From Fusarium oxysporum f. sp. lycopersici 4287 (Eukaryota > Ascomycota > Sordariomycetes > Hypocreales > Nectriaceae), in assembly GCF_000149955.1 (NCBI RefSeq), contig NC_031000.1:186001-250000 (forward strand): a DNA stretch of 64,000 nucleotides, written 5' to 3'. Shown piece after piece: positions 33,060 through 44,961 of the stretch. Position 1 is the stretch's first letter, and each line of letters opens with the position of its first letter. The position numbers were made by a program, and so were the translations under genes. The notes under the pieces were generated by a model that saw nothing but the letters and a program-made list of their open reading frames with translations, searched no databases and was not told where the DNA came from.

Positions 33060-35029
33060 ATGAATTCTCAAGAAATCTTGGATGAGATACACGTTGAAAT
33101 TGATGATCATAGCTTTCATACACATTCGCAACGCACAGCTGATGACCCCACCGGAGTGCCTATTTTTCCGCCCGAAGAGGGAGCCGGCCACAACTTCACA
33201 CCTTTCAACATAGAATATCATGATTTTCACATCAATATCCTCCCTCCAACACCACTCGAGCTTTTCCAGTATTTTATACCTAAATCACTTATGCTCTCAT
33301 GGATTCAATACACTGAAAGCTGGGTCCTTCATCTGCTGGAAAATGGCGTCATTGATAGCTGGAATACCCCAATTTCCGACCACTCGAGGATCACTAAATG
33401 GGAGGGTCTCTCCTCTTCACAAGTCTACATATGGCTCGATGTGCTGATTTACCTAGGAATTCATAGGGAAAATACAATTGCAAGCCATTGGAATACCCCT
33501 TCCTTAGGTGTTCAGGCCCCCCTACACTCAATCATTAAGTTCATGCCGTTATACCGGTTCCAGCTAATCTCACGCTATCTTCGCACATTTGACTACACAA
33601 CACTCGATCTTGGCAACAAAGAGGACCTTCCTAAGGTATTCCAAGCGGCTGAACCGTGGTCTGACCACATACAGAAGGTGTCTGCTGAATTATACACTCC
33701 AGGGACTAATGTCACGGTAGATGAGTGTATGGTTCCTTTCACAGGCAGATCAAAGGAGACAACCCTCGTCAAGGGAAAGCCAACGCCGGTAGGGTTCAAG
33801 GTCTGGGTTATTGCGCAGAATGGCTTCTTCTTGCGCTGGCTTTGGCACCTGAAGGCATCACCATACACCGCTGTGATCATCAAGATGCCGAGCTCACAGT
33901 TAAAGTCACAGTCACAGAGAAAGGAGAGGAAACCAAAGGAATATGTTGCCCTCAGCAATACACAAAGCGTCGTTGTTCACCTATGTAAAATGCTACCAAA
34001 AGCGACATATCACGTCTTCACAGATAACCTCTTTTCCTCACCAAATCTGTTCCGTGCCCTTCGTGATACCGGCTACGGTGCCACAGGCACAGCACGCCCT
34101 AACTGTGGCATCACGAAGGAGCTGAAGGATGCCAAAGAGGATGATAAAGCCGGCAAAGCCCCCCCCCCCCCCCTTCAGTATAATGAGGTACGAGCTATCC
34201 CTACAGAAGACTGCAAGGTACGGTCGTCAGACGGGATTTCTATGTATTTTCTTTACTACTTCGTCTTTCTTAGGTCGTGAAAATCGGTTGGCAGGATAGC
34301 AGCTACGTGCTTTTTCTCTCAACTGTGCACACAGGGGCTGACGAAGAGCGCATACAGCGAAAGAGGAAGAAGCCGGCTACGAAAGGATCTCGCAAGAAAG
34401 AAAGAGAGATACAGCGCTATTTTGGAAAGAATTCTTCAATGATTATCGCGATCCCTACGGTAGCTGCCTCTTATAACGATGAAATGAATCATGTTGACCG
34501 AGGCGATCAGTTGAGATCATACACAAGCTATGAGCATCGCTTCCGCCGCGGCCCTTGGCAAGCCCTCCTTTGGTCCTTCCTTCTCGATGTTGCCCTTGCA
34601 AATAGCTTCATTTTACAGCTCAAGACGACATCCCCTAGGTGGCCTCCCTTCAAGACCCTTCAGAAGTGGAAGGAATGCATCTGCAACGCTCTTTTCATCA
34701 CATATGCGCACGAAAGCTCGGCAAGGAAGAGATGTCGTACAGGGAAAGAAGAGGACATCGGCGATACAGGAATACACGAAAAACACATGCAAAGAGATAT
34801 CAACCATATCTGGCGAGGCGTTAAATCAGATTGCCTAGCTTGTAAGGGCTTTAAGCGGGGACAGCCCCGACCCTTCAAGAAAAGGAAGCTTGAAAAAGGA
34901 TCCCTGCAGCCGATAACAGGGAATGCACGAAAAACCAGGGGCCGGCAGACGAGGTACGGATGCAAAGTGTGTGATGTAGCTATTTGTAACAGAGAGACCT
35001 GCTGGTACTTCTATCACACACCAAATTAG
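33060..35029 (+). CDS. piggyBac-type transposase, two exons
   Basis: Exons 33060..34217 and 34274..35029 give 637 residues; the 56-bp intron has GT-AG ends and joins EDCK to VVKIGWQDS in frame. The DDE_Tnp_1_7 domain is recognised by Asp in VTVDECMVPFTGRS, VFTDNLFSSPNLF and NHVDRGDQLRSY, the family's catalytic positions. The C-terminus carries a Cys-rich finger (CKVCDVAICNRETCWYFYH), usual in this family. A run of 15 C at 34159-34173 encodes four prolines and is a place where a read error could hide. No stop is seen. The protein cuts and rejoins DNA in the nucleus. Confidence 0.85.
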
Positions 35030-35231
35030 CTGTGTTTGAAAGTACCCTTCGTTCTGATCATTTTGATTGGTCTTACACCCTTGTCGTGACCCCGCTGGAG
35101 GCTTGTTACACTCAAAGAGATAGGAAGTGGTGGTGTGACATGCCTTGGGAGCTCACCTTCCTTTGTCATCACACTTTCTTGGCATACAAGTGTTAAGAAA
35201 GTGGCCCTGTCTACACCAAAATCCATAACAA

Positions 35232-36930
35232 GTGCACAACAAACCTTTCAATCTGCGCTTTGCGCAGTCGCAAGCCGCGGCGATGGCCTCGTCTACAGCG
35301 AGCCCGTCTGCCGCCCGCGCAGTTCCTTTCGTAACTGCAGCCGCGGTGGCGGCGATAAGTGGCGAGGATGGTGTCTGGGCCATCCGCCCGGGAACGGGTA
35401 AAACACCAATGGTGCCATTCACGGTCGCAGGGCTGTTCTGCAAAAGAGCTGCACGGGCTCCTCGGTTTAGATTAGCGGGAGTGTGGATCCCCATATCGAA
35501 GGGGTCCGGCACTAACTCATCGTCGATCTTTGAACAACAACCAATCTCGATTATCGAGTCAGCCAATGATCTCGCGCGAGAACACGCGGAAGAGCACAAC
35601 GCCAAGCTGATGGTCTTCCAGACCTTCTGCGCCAAGTTTGAAGAAGCGGCCCAGCAATTCGCTACTGGACCGCAACGACGGTTCGCTAGGCAAGTTGCCG
35701 ACAGCTTTCTTGGCATTTGGAAACGAGAGCTCTCCAGCTCTGGACCCTTGACCCCGAAGCCTACCTACAGCAGCGTCGCCGCTACCTCGCTTCCCGCTGC
35801 CCACGTCCACCCAACCCACCATCGTCAACAACAACAGCACCGACAAGCCGACCCACCTCATCGCCAAGGGCAACAAACGAGCGTCGCCCCACCCCGACAG
35901 GATCTCCGCGTCTTCATCCGCCTAGAAGCGGAGGCTCCGGCCAGGGCCCACAGTGGCTATGCCATCCGGACCTTGATCCGGGAGAAACTCGGCGCCGTCT
36001 CAGACAAGGTCCGACAGGTGTTCCAGGTCCGGTCTGGATGGGCCGTCCTGGCTGCCGACTCGGCAACACGCGACTTTCTGGTAGAAAAGCAGACTGAGTG
36101 GGCCGCTGAACTAAACCCTATAGCGGTTGAAACGAACAAAGAATGGTTCACCTATGTGGTCTCAGACTTCCCCACAAGACTGACCGACTTCTACGGTAAA
36201 GAGGTGGATAGTGACAGCATCGTCAGCGACGAGATAGAAATCCAGACGGGGCTCAAGCCTGTTGATATACGCCCTTCGCGACAATTCTCGGACAACCCCT
36301 TGACCAAGACTCTATTTGTGTCATTTCTGAAGCCCACAAAGAGATTCTGGTCGCTGTTTGGCAGCAGCGCAGCCAGACTCGTCGACAAAGCTGACCGACT
36401 AAGACAGTGTGAGACGTGCTAGGGCTATTATTTTGCCCGCAATTGTTATAAACGGCCAGTTTGCCAACGCTGCGGCAAGACCGGCCACCCTACGGATGAC
36501 TGCGCTGCACCAGAACAGTGCATCAACTGCCTGGGCCCTCATCAGGCCAACTTTGACAAGTGCCCAGCTCGGCCGAAGAAAGTGCGCGACGTGCTCTGCC
36601 GGCTCACCAAAGAGTCAGCGAGGCCATGTCCGGACCGTAGGTGCGGAGGCATACCGACAACGACAGCGAGAGCGAGAACCACAACCGGGATCGCACCAAG
36701 AAGCCCACAACGACGCGTCTGAACGACAAATCGAGGATGACGCATCACAAGATCAGCCGAGCGTTCGTGCTCCAAGCCCAGCGGTATCAGGAGCACCTTC
36801 GTGCATCATGGTAGCCACAACGCCCCAGGTCGGCTACGAAGCAGAAGAGGAGCCTGAGCATCCCAGACCAGGCTCACCGCGAAAGCGCCGAACCGTTCTC
36901 ATCACTCGTCCTCATGACCGGGAATAGACG
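35232..36930 (+). pseudogene. LINE ORF1, gag-like, with one stop and one shift
   Basis: The RNA-binding protein of the LINE. The first 396 codons are open: an Ala-rich start, a Gln/His/Pro linker and a conserved region (VFIRLEAEAPAR...SDFPTRLTDFYG). TAG at 36420-36422 stands where a Trp is usual in ...CETC-GYYFARNC. Zinc knuckles follow (CQRCGKTGHPTDDC and CINCLGPHQANFDKC). A single extra base near 36611 then moves the continuation (QRGHVRTVGAEAYRQRQRERE...) into another frame, which ends at the start of ORF2. Repaired reading is not claimed; both lesions may be real or errors. Confidence 0.78.
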
Positions 36931-39900
36931 ACACTCGCAGACACGAAAGAACGACAAGAAGCCGCTGAGGATCTTCCAGGCTAACGTCGGCAAGATCCCT
37001 CCGGCCCACGACTGCGCCCTGGCGCTGGCTGACTCGGAACGATATGACATTGTACTCTTGCAGGAGCCGTGGACAGCTCATACCGAGACCCGCGTTCTGA
37101 CCAAAACTCACCCCGCATACGACACATTCACGCCAGTCGACATGTGGAACAGTGACGACACTCGGCCCAGAGTGATGACATATGTCCGACGAGACCCAAG
37201 ACTTGTTGCTGACCAGATCCGGCCTTTTCAGACTCGCGATATCCTTTGGCTCACGATCAACGGCATGGCGGGTAGTCAACTTCTATCGCCAGAACGATGA
37301 GGGGGATGCCCTGAATACGCTGCTTCGATGGCCTGCCCCTGAACGCTGCCTTGTCGCTGGCGATTTCAATGCCAGACACAGTAGCTGGCAGACTGGCCAG
37401 ACCACGAACCGTGACCAAGAGATAGCAGGCTGGGCGTCAGAGAATGACCTCGACCTTCTCAACACTCCAGATATACCGACAAACCCACATGGCAACACGA
37501 TTGATCTGGCCTTTAACATGCCTCTGGCCGAAGCTACCGTGGAGGACCATCTCGCCACTAGCTCTGACCATTTCACGCTCAGCTTGACCTTCCCCGACAT
37601 TAGATCGACTCCGATGCAGCCGGGTAAGACCCGAGTGACAACGGAGGACGAACTTAAACGGTTCGTCGAGATTGTAGAACTGGGAGCCACGGAAATCCCC
37701 CTCATAGATTCGACCCCTGAAGAGCTGGACGAGCTGGCATCTTCACTCGTAAGTCTACTAACGTCAGCAGCCAAGGCAGCTGGCCGGCCCGCGCGGAAAG
37801 GCGGACGGCCAGCCCCCTGGTGGACGGAAGAGTGCGCCGTCGCTGTGGCTGCTTTCCGAGCCATCAGACGACTCTACCCTGTTGGATTCAACCAGGATGT
37901 CCAGATCGCCAAGAGAGACTTTCATCGTATAGTCCGTCGGGCCAAAAGACAGTACTGGCGGAACCTCATCGATAGCTTCTCCAGCAGTAGTTCTGTTTTC
38001 AAGGCTGTCCGGTGGCTGAAATCACGAGGCGCCTTTCAGCCCCCACCCCTGCAGGTCGACGATGTTGTGTACGAAACCCAGATGGATAAAGCCAACGCAC
38101 TCCGAAAGGCTACGTTGGAACGGCGAACTGCAGACGACGACATCGATAGCCCTTGGGCATCAATCTCTCCCTCTAGATCGATCCCATTTTCACACAAAAT
38201 CTCTCTGGACGAGGCGCGGTATGCCACCATCCACACAGGCAATACATCTCCAGGGGCAGACAATATTACTGTGAACCTGCTCAAGGCCGCGTGGCACGTC
38301 ATTGGAACACACTTCTGCCGCTTGTTCGAAAGATGCCTCACTATAGGCCACCATCCGAAGCCGTTCAAGGAAGCAGAAGTGGTCATGATCGCCAAACCCG
38401 GACGCCGTGATCTCACGTCGCCTCGGGCCCTGGCGACCCGTCTCTCTGCTCTCTTGCCTTGGCAAGGGACTGGAACGGCTAATCGCACGTCGCCTAGCTT
38501 GGGCGGCTGTTCACTTCGGCGTCCTGCACCCTCAGCAGGCCGGAGCGCTCCCTAAGAGGTCGGCGACAGACTTGGTGACCGCCCTGATCCACGATATCGA
38601 AGAAGTGTTTGCACGCAACAAGGTCGTCAACCTGGTCACGATGGACATACAAGGTGCTTTCGACACCGTCATGCGCAACAGGCTCGTCCTGCGTCTCCGT
38701 GAACAGGGCTGGCCTGACCATCTAGCTAGATGGGTTGAGTCTTTCATGATGGAACGATCAGCCCGTGTCAGATATCAAGACACCACCACTCCACTATCTC
38801 CTCTCCAGTGCGGCCTTCCCCAAGGTTCACCGGTATCGCCAATCCTCTTTCTACTCTATACTGAGCCGATCTACCGACTAGGCAACCCCCAGGGCCGCTT
38901 CGGCTATGCAGACGACACGGCCATCCTGTCCATAGGCGACACGGCCGAGGAAACTTCCACAATGGCATCCAGCTCTATCGACGAGATGGTACGCTGGGGT
39001 GCGGCAAATGGAGTCTCTTTCGACCCAAAGAAGACCGAAGTCATGCACTTCTCCCGCAGCAAACTCAGGACTGCTCCGGGAGTACGCCACGGCGACATCG
39101 AGAAACATCCCGAGTCAGCTCTACGCTGGCTAGGCATCTGGCTGGACAGCAGACTATCTTTCCGGATCCATGTCGAAAAGTGGGCGGCCAAAGCGAAGGC
39201 AGTGGCATATCACCTGCGAGGACTAACCAACACGATACACGGCCCTCTATCGAGTGCTGTGCGAAGTGCCGTCAGGGCTTGCGTCGAGCCGGTTCTACTT
39301 CACGGATCCGAGGCGTGGTACCCGGGTAAGGCCAGGCCGCGGTGGACACAGCCCATGAAAGACCTGCCATCAAGTAATCAGCATCTCCTACAGAGAATGG
39401 GCAAGGCCATGAACCAGGCTATGAGAGCCATACTTCCCGTCTGGAAGACGACGCCCACCACCATCCTGCATAGAGAAAGTGGGATACCACCAATTGACCA
39501 ACTGCTTGATGCAAGGCGACTTAGATTCTCCGCCCGACTCAAGTCGCTGGACGAGAGCCATCCTCTAGCAAGTCGAACGCACCCACCTCGCCAACATACT
39601 TACCACGACCTCATCAAACGAAGATATCAAATGCAGACAGAAAACGGCTTCAGGAAACGTCTTCGACGCACAGACGAGCTGCTCGCACCCTGCGCGCGGC
39701 CGAAGCTCGTCCAGCGATGCTTCCAACAAGAAGATATAGTACCGCTACAGGCAGCATCAAAGGAGGAAACAGCTACCGCTTTTCTCCATTGGGTCGAGTC
39801 TCTCGACCCGCTCACCTTGGTGATATACTCGGATGGCTCTCTGTCCTCGGAAGGGGCTGCCAGCTACGGCTTCACCATTCACCAGGACAATCTCCCCATC

Positions 39901-40659
39901 CTTAATGGATCGGGTCGCCTTGGGCCTGCTGAAGTCTTTGACGCCGAAGCCACAGGAGCATTAGAGGGCCTAAAGGCCGCCCTAAACCTGCGAGAATCAG
40001 TAACAAGAAACATGATAATCTGCCTAGACAACCTCGCGGCCGCCACATGCCTACGAGGCACACCTTCTGACTCCTCTCAAGACGTTTTTCTCGAGTTCCA
40101 GGCTCTGGCGACATCACATGGAGCCATCCAGGTCCGTTGGGTACCAGGACACTCCGACATCCCTAGCAACGAACAGGCCGACAAGCTGGCAAAAGCAGCA
40201 TCATCGTTCCCCGAGCCCGAAGGTGCTCTGCCGACGCTGGCTTGCCTACGAAGAATCGCAAGACAGAAACCGAAAGAAGCATTCAAAGCATGGTGGTCCA
40301 CCTCGGCTCCTGAGCAGTACAAGAAACTCAATCTCAAGGCGACTGCAGGCTGTCTGCCGGAGCTCTCGCTCCCACGGGCAGCCTTGCACCATCTGCTGGC
40401 AGCGAGGTCCCTCCACGGGGACTTCGCCGCATACCACGAAAGATTCGACCACGACAATGCACGCCTAGTCTGCTCATGTGGCCGACGCAAAGCACCGGAT
40501 CACATCTTCTACTGCAGAAAGGTACCGCCACGTCATCGGATGAGGCTCGCACCCTCACCGAATGCAGCAGTCAACTTGGCAATAGGAAGAGACTTCACCA
40601 AGTTCACCGAACTGTCTAAAGCCAGCGCTTTCTTTGGAAAGATCTGTCCTCGTTATTAG
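36914..40659 (+). pseudogene. LINE ORF2: endonuclease, reverse transcriptase, RNase H
   Basis: Parts in order: AP-type endonuclease (QANVGKI, LLQEPW, AGDFNARHSSW, SSDHFTLSL), reverse transcriptase (WRPVSLLSCLGKGLER, MDIQGAFDTV, GLPQGSPVSPILF, FGYADDTAIL), RNase H (IYSDGSLSSEG...FDAEATGALEG...CLDNLAAA...WVPGHSDIPSNEQADKLA) and a terminal CCHC-like finger (CSCGRRKAPDHIFYC). Two single-base insertions, an extra G in GGG at 37270-37272 and an extra C in CCC at 38428-38430, split it into three frames. All catalytic motifs remain, so loss of function rests on these two indels alone. Confidence 0.85.
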
Positions 40660-41131
40660 ACGAGCACGACCCGGGACGCACTCGCATCCTTCCTCCCCTC
40701 TTTTACCCTTATACACCTCCTTTTTCTTACCTTTCTCTCTTACCTGTTCTCGGCCAGATGAAGGGCGCTAGCACGCCCTCTATCTGACCGTGACCACTTG
40801 AAGGCAGCCCTGAGGCTACCGCGCCCAGAGGCTCACGATCGCCTAACAACGGGCTTACCTTGCGGCTGTCGTTCATCAGCCGCGCCTGATCATCCCGCTG
40901 ACGGGTAACAGGCTCGATAAGATGCGCCATTTGTGCCGTTGATATGCTGGATAGTGTGTGGTCTATCGACGCGTCTGCAGAATTGGATTCGAGAGGAAGT
41001 CATAGTATTCTGTAATCAGTGTGCAGATAGGTCCCAATTTCTCTAGCTCAGCACGTCCTGTGCCCCAGGAGGGGACTTTCGGGGCCGATGTCCCCCCGGA
41101 CGAAAAATATACATAACATAACATAAATAAT

Positions 41132-42089
41132 CAAAATTATATGCAAACCATATAAATAAAATATGATAATCTATATGTTACTCAATTATATTTTTAGTAA
41201 ATTCTCAATTATTTCGTATTTCATATATGAAAGCTTATTACATGATGTAAATTATAGTGTTAACTTAATTTCCTATGAAAATATCAGAATACAAATTACG
41301 TTTTATATCACTTTTTTCTTACTAACTTCATTGTTTTCATTGCTACTTTCGGTACGCAAGATCAGCAATTAGTTTCAGTGCCGGCTTCAATTTCTTTGAC
41401 TCTCGCCAACCAAACTCACACAAACCAACTAAACGCAATTCCTGGACCCCACAAAACTACCCCGCGTCATAGAAGCGTGGCATCGTCCCAGGTGGGTTGA
41501 AGGAAGAAGGTTGTGGTGCCAGCTGCTGAGAGATCTTTAGCTGGCATTTACGCTACTTGGCTAAGGCAGCAATTGTGTCATTGAGGCAGCTGAACTATAT
41601 ACTGATCTTTGACCATTGATATACCGGTGTGTATAGAGGTCGCAATGTTTAAATCACTGTTGAGGAAAGTAAAAAGCTAGAGGCCATTCCCTATGGTTAA
41701 AAGCTAGATAAAATTAAAAACTAAAAATAATAAGGTTCTGAGAAATATATAAGAAATCTTATACATAAGTGGACATATATTCTAAGCAAATTCGAGTCTA
41801 CCTTTTCTATACTATTCCAGAGTGGCTGTTATTCGAGACCTGACATATTCTCCATATTCGTTTCCACGTGATTAGGAGAACTTCAAGCGATACGGCACAC
41901 ATGTAGGATTCTTGTTGGTCATGATGCCATTGCTAACTTGACGTAGGTGAAGCGCAGAATGGTGCCCGTACATCGTGAACCGTGAAAGAGGGTTTGTCAA
42001 GAGACTGGAGTCCTGACCAGACCAGCCTGGGCCAAACTCTTGATCCCTCCAACTTCTCCCCTTCGTCAGCGCCCTGATTGGCGTAATGG
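41132..42089. other. Intergenic, AT-rich at the start
   Basis: A very AT-rich tract lies at about 41130-41350, then mixed sequence. I see no supported gene. Confidence 0.4.
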
Positions 42090-42440
42090 TTGCTTATGAA
42101 CCTTTTTGAGATGATCTTCTATTGCTGTGCGGCCTCGGCATACATACCGATCTCCATCGTCTTGACAAAGTAGACAGCGAATTTCATCGTAGAAAACACT
42201 GACATGAATCGGAAGGGCGATCGGCAGCAGTCACACCCCCTGAATACCTCATCCGCGTCTCGTATAAGAGGTAGATGATCACAAAGCTCCGCTTAAATAG
42301 CTTGATAGCAGCGACCTTGAAGGCATGCATCGCATTGTGGTGCTATCGGACATGCTGGGCGATGTTGGTTTGCGGTACAACGCCACACTGTTTGTAAACA
42401 ATGATACGCCAAGAAGGGTCGTAGTAAAAGAGATCTTCAA
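42090..42440 (-). pseudogene. C2H2-like zinc-finger (DUF3505-type) gene remnant
   Basis: Reading leftwards, LEDLFYYDPSWRIIVYKQCGVVPQTNIAQHVR (one TAG after it) is followed, in another frame, by IRCLLCQDDGDRYVCRGRTAIEDHLKKVHK. The second piece has the C-x2-C ... H-x4-H spacing of a zinc finger, and the first resembles the repeated finger block called DUF3505 in fungal proteins, often found upstream of RecQ-like helicase domains. A frameshift and a stop make it dead. Dispersed repeat R2 lies just upstream of it. Confidence 0.5.
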
Positions 42441-42513
42441 GTTCCATACTGGAAGGCGGGTATACTCTACGAGCCATTCGATGACATGAGCTCGTAAGGA
42501 GCGTTGAAAAGAA

Positions 42514-42695
42514 GCCTTAGATTGAGATTACAGTAAAGAGGATAACGTATGAAAGCTAGAGTACGCGTTGACACGTGTGTGACGCGCGTGCAGATCGTCG
42601 ATAGAAATGGGACAAATCAGTCGCCATAGTACGGGTAGAAAGGGAACAAACCGGATGTAGACAGGTACACGACAATTAGGAATAGAAGAGTAGGG
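42514..42695 (-). repeat. Dispersed repeat R2 (inverted copy of R1)
   Basis: The reverse complement is similar to 9708-9927, sharing TCTTCTATTCCTAATTGTCG at one end and CTGTAAT-TCAAT at the other. It lies directly upstream of the zinc-finger remnant, so it may be the 5' region of that gene family. Confidence 0.6.
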
Positions 42696-42699
42696 TAAA

Positions 42700-44961
42700 G
42701 TGAGGCCGCTAATGGGGCATTTGTCAGCTGATCCAGTGCCGTGGATCGAAGGCATTGCATTTCAATGTTTCTTCCCTTCCCGGAAAGGCAGTAAATGATT
42801 CCAAGGGAGCCTGAAGGCGGGAAACAGAATGTAGGCAAATGAAAAGCAAAGTCGACTTCCAAAAAGCCACGAGTAGTGCTTCAGAATCTTACACCTAAAT
42901 CATCCGCCTATCTATAACAAGTTATGGGCCGAGAAGCTGGATACCGAGACGCTTCGAGTCAGCCTCATATGACTAGTGAGGTGTAGGCACTGAGACCTCC
43001 ACTGCTACGAATTCAAGCCCCACGCGCCTTTCATACGATGTCTGTCCTGGCTTAATTTCGAAGTCCTTCTTGTCAATAGCTTGAAAGCTTGCCTCGAAGT
43101 GCTGCAACCGAACGCCTACTTATTCGCAAAGCCTGCTTTCTTACATACCCTAGTAGGGGAGTTCCTATATGTCGAGCTTCTGTTCAGTGTCGGTGATCAA
43201 AACAAGCGATTGAGGCGCATTATTGCAGTTAAGGCGACAAACTTCTCTGTCCAGGAATGAGTCGTCTGATTCTCTTAATACCTCTATCTCGACCAGTGTA
43301 CAAAAACTGGTTCCAATATTCTTTGCTCAGTCACAAAAATTGAATCGAGAGTTTCAAGAAGTAATCAAGAAGAATGCCAGAAGAAGTTTCGAAGGTATTT
43401 ACTACTAGATGCTTTGCTAATTGATTGATTTGTATCTGATTTATGAACCAAGTGGGAGAGCTTTTACCCGAGTATCGCTTGATATTACCGGCGCCTCGTA
43501 CTCGGCAAAGAACTCCGGACTTTCAGTTACTATCCTCACCCTTGTCCTTCTAACAATGCTATAATGTTACTATGGCACAACCACTTGCTAGTTACATCAT
43601 CAGCTTTATCGGCCTATGCATCCCGCTCCGATGGCTTCCCGTCCACACTAATATAGGTTTCCGAAAGCCAAACCTGCTCTCATAGGTATTATGACTGAAT
43701 TAATTAAGTAGTGTATATCTGAGGTGTCCTATAATTAAAAAATCCACTTCTTTTTATAGTGCCTCGAGTTTGAATAGATTGTTTTTATGGTATAAACTAG
43801 TAACAACTATTGCCACGGCCGAATGTCTGTGGGGATGGGCCGTATGGATGCATAGTCACTTGATGAGGGACATTGAATCATTCGTAATTCTTGTAAAGGT
43901 GTGCGCATACTATTCTAACAAGTCCTGAGGTTGGGATCTACTACAGACAAAAGAGGAATAGTTCAAAAAAAATTTACGGATCCCTTTAGTTCATTCCAGG
44001 CGGGAGTGTCCATCCCTTAGGAACAGGACGGCGCACTGCAGGGATGACTTTTAGTACCGAATATTTTCGGGCTCAAGCAGGCTTCTCGACATCAACCATA
44101 CATCCTCTATACGCAGACAAACCACCAGCATCGAGGTACCGCTGAAAACCGGCCACGTATATTTTGAGATGTCGCTGCACCGCCACAGCCTCAAGGGTTC
44201 AAGAATTTGTTAACCCTTGTAAACTATCAAGGGATAGCACATACGCAAGTGTGAGAAGTCTATCTGCATGGTGGACTGTATTAATAACGCAATTTCCCTG
44301 TGATGCGTCGCGCGACAGCGCCATACCGTATCTGTGGTCACGCGAGCATTTTAATGGGCCGAGCGCTGGCTTTCGTCTTCATTTCAGCTTTGATGGTTTG
44401 CGGACTAGCTTCACCTTGGACTAGCCCCAAAAGTCAACTGCCTTTTAAGCCAGCGATTAAGCGCCGAGGCTGCATATCTGTTCAGGACAAGGTCGATGCC
44501 GAAATGCCTCGAGTTTACTAAATGAATTGATAGAGTATAATCCATTTTGATCAGCACCTCCATAGCTGTAAATAAAGAAGCAGAGATCAGCGAGTCAGAA
44601 GCGGAACCCCTGTGGCGTCCAGCCAGTCCGTAATGTTAAACAGCTCTGCGTCTAGTTAGGATTTAAACATTGGTCTAGGCCACCTTGGCAAATTCTTATG
44701 TTGAAGCTTATTTCACGACTTTCAATAGTCTGAGCGCTAGTCCCGCCACCCATCAGCGCTAAATGCACTGCAAGCTGCTCGAATGTTGGGAACCCTTTAG
44801 GAATTTCAATTTCCCTCCCTGGTAAGCGTCGTTGTACACTTTGGCTATATTACCTGGCCACATCACTTCTAGGTCTTAGTCCCTTTCGTCTCTTGGCTCT
44901 ACCTCTGCATCCTAAAAGCACAGTCAATTGTTTTCTTGCCAGTTTCAAGATCTTCATCAAA
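42700..44961. other. Intergenic stretch, no supported gene
   Basis: About 2.2 kb with no recognised domain. One small frame, 44354-44521 (+, 55 residues), begins MGRALAFVFISALMVCGLAS, which looks like a signal peptide, but nothing else supports it. The end of the stretch should hold the promoter of the bestrophin gene. Confidence 0.35.

Larger units (their letters stand above)
30584..35124 (+). mobile_element. piggyBac-type element with a nested pogo element
   Basis: Terminal repeats of 29 bp start CCTATCTCTTTGAGTGTAAC and continue AAGCCTCCA. The right copy is intact and ends at 35124. The left copy is split after CCTA by the pogo-type element at 30588-32906, and resumes TATCTCTTTG at 32907. 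Without the insert the element is about 2.2 kb. A CC start fits piggyBac-type ends, but no flanking TTAA is seen on either side (left CATAC, right AAGTG). The transposase appears intact, although the broken left terminus may prevent mobility. Confidence 0.75.
35150..41131 (+). mobile_element. Tad1-type LINE retrotransposon
   Basis: Two open-frame regions (gag-like, then endonuclease/reverse transcriptase/RNase H) are followed by a 3' region that ends GGGACTTTCGGGGCCGATGT, a C-rich run and a CATAA-repeat tail (about 41106-41128). This tail replaces a poly(A) end, as in Tad1-type LINEs. The 5' limit is uncertain, because the sequence begins just after the piggyBac element. I could not identify target duplications. 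Four lesions interrupt the frames. Confidence 0.8.

Noticed and set aside
44354..44521. 55-residue frame with a signal-peptide-like start
   Set aside because: Nothing beyond the hydrophobic start supports a gene; no promoter or conserved part is visible.
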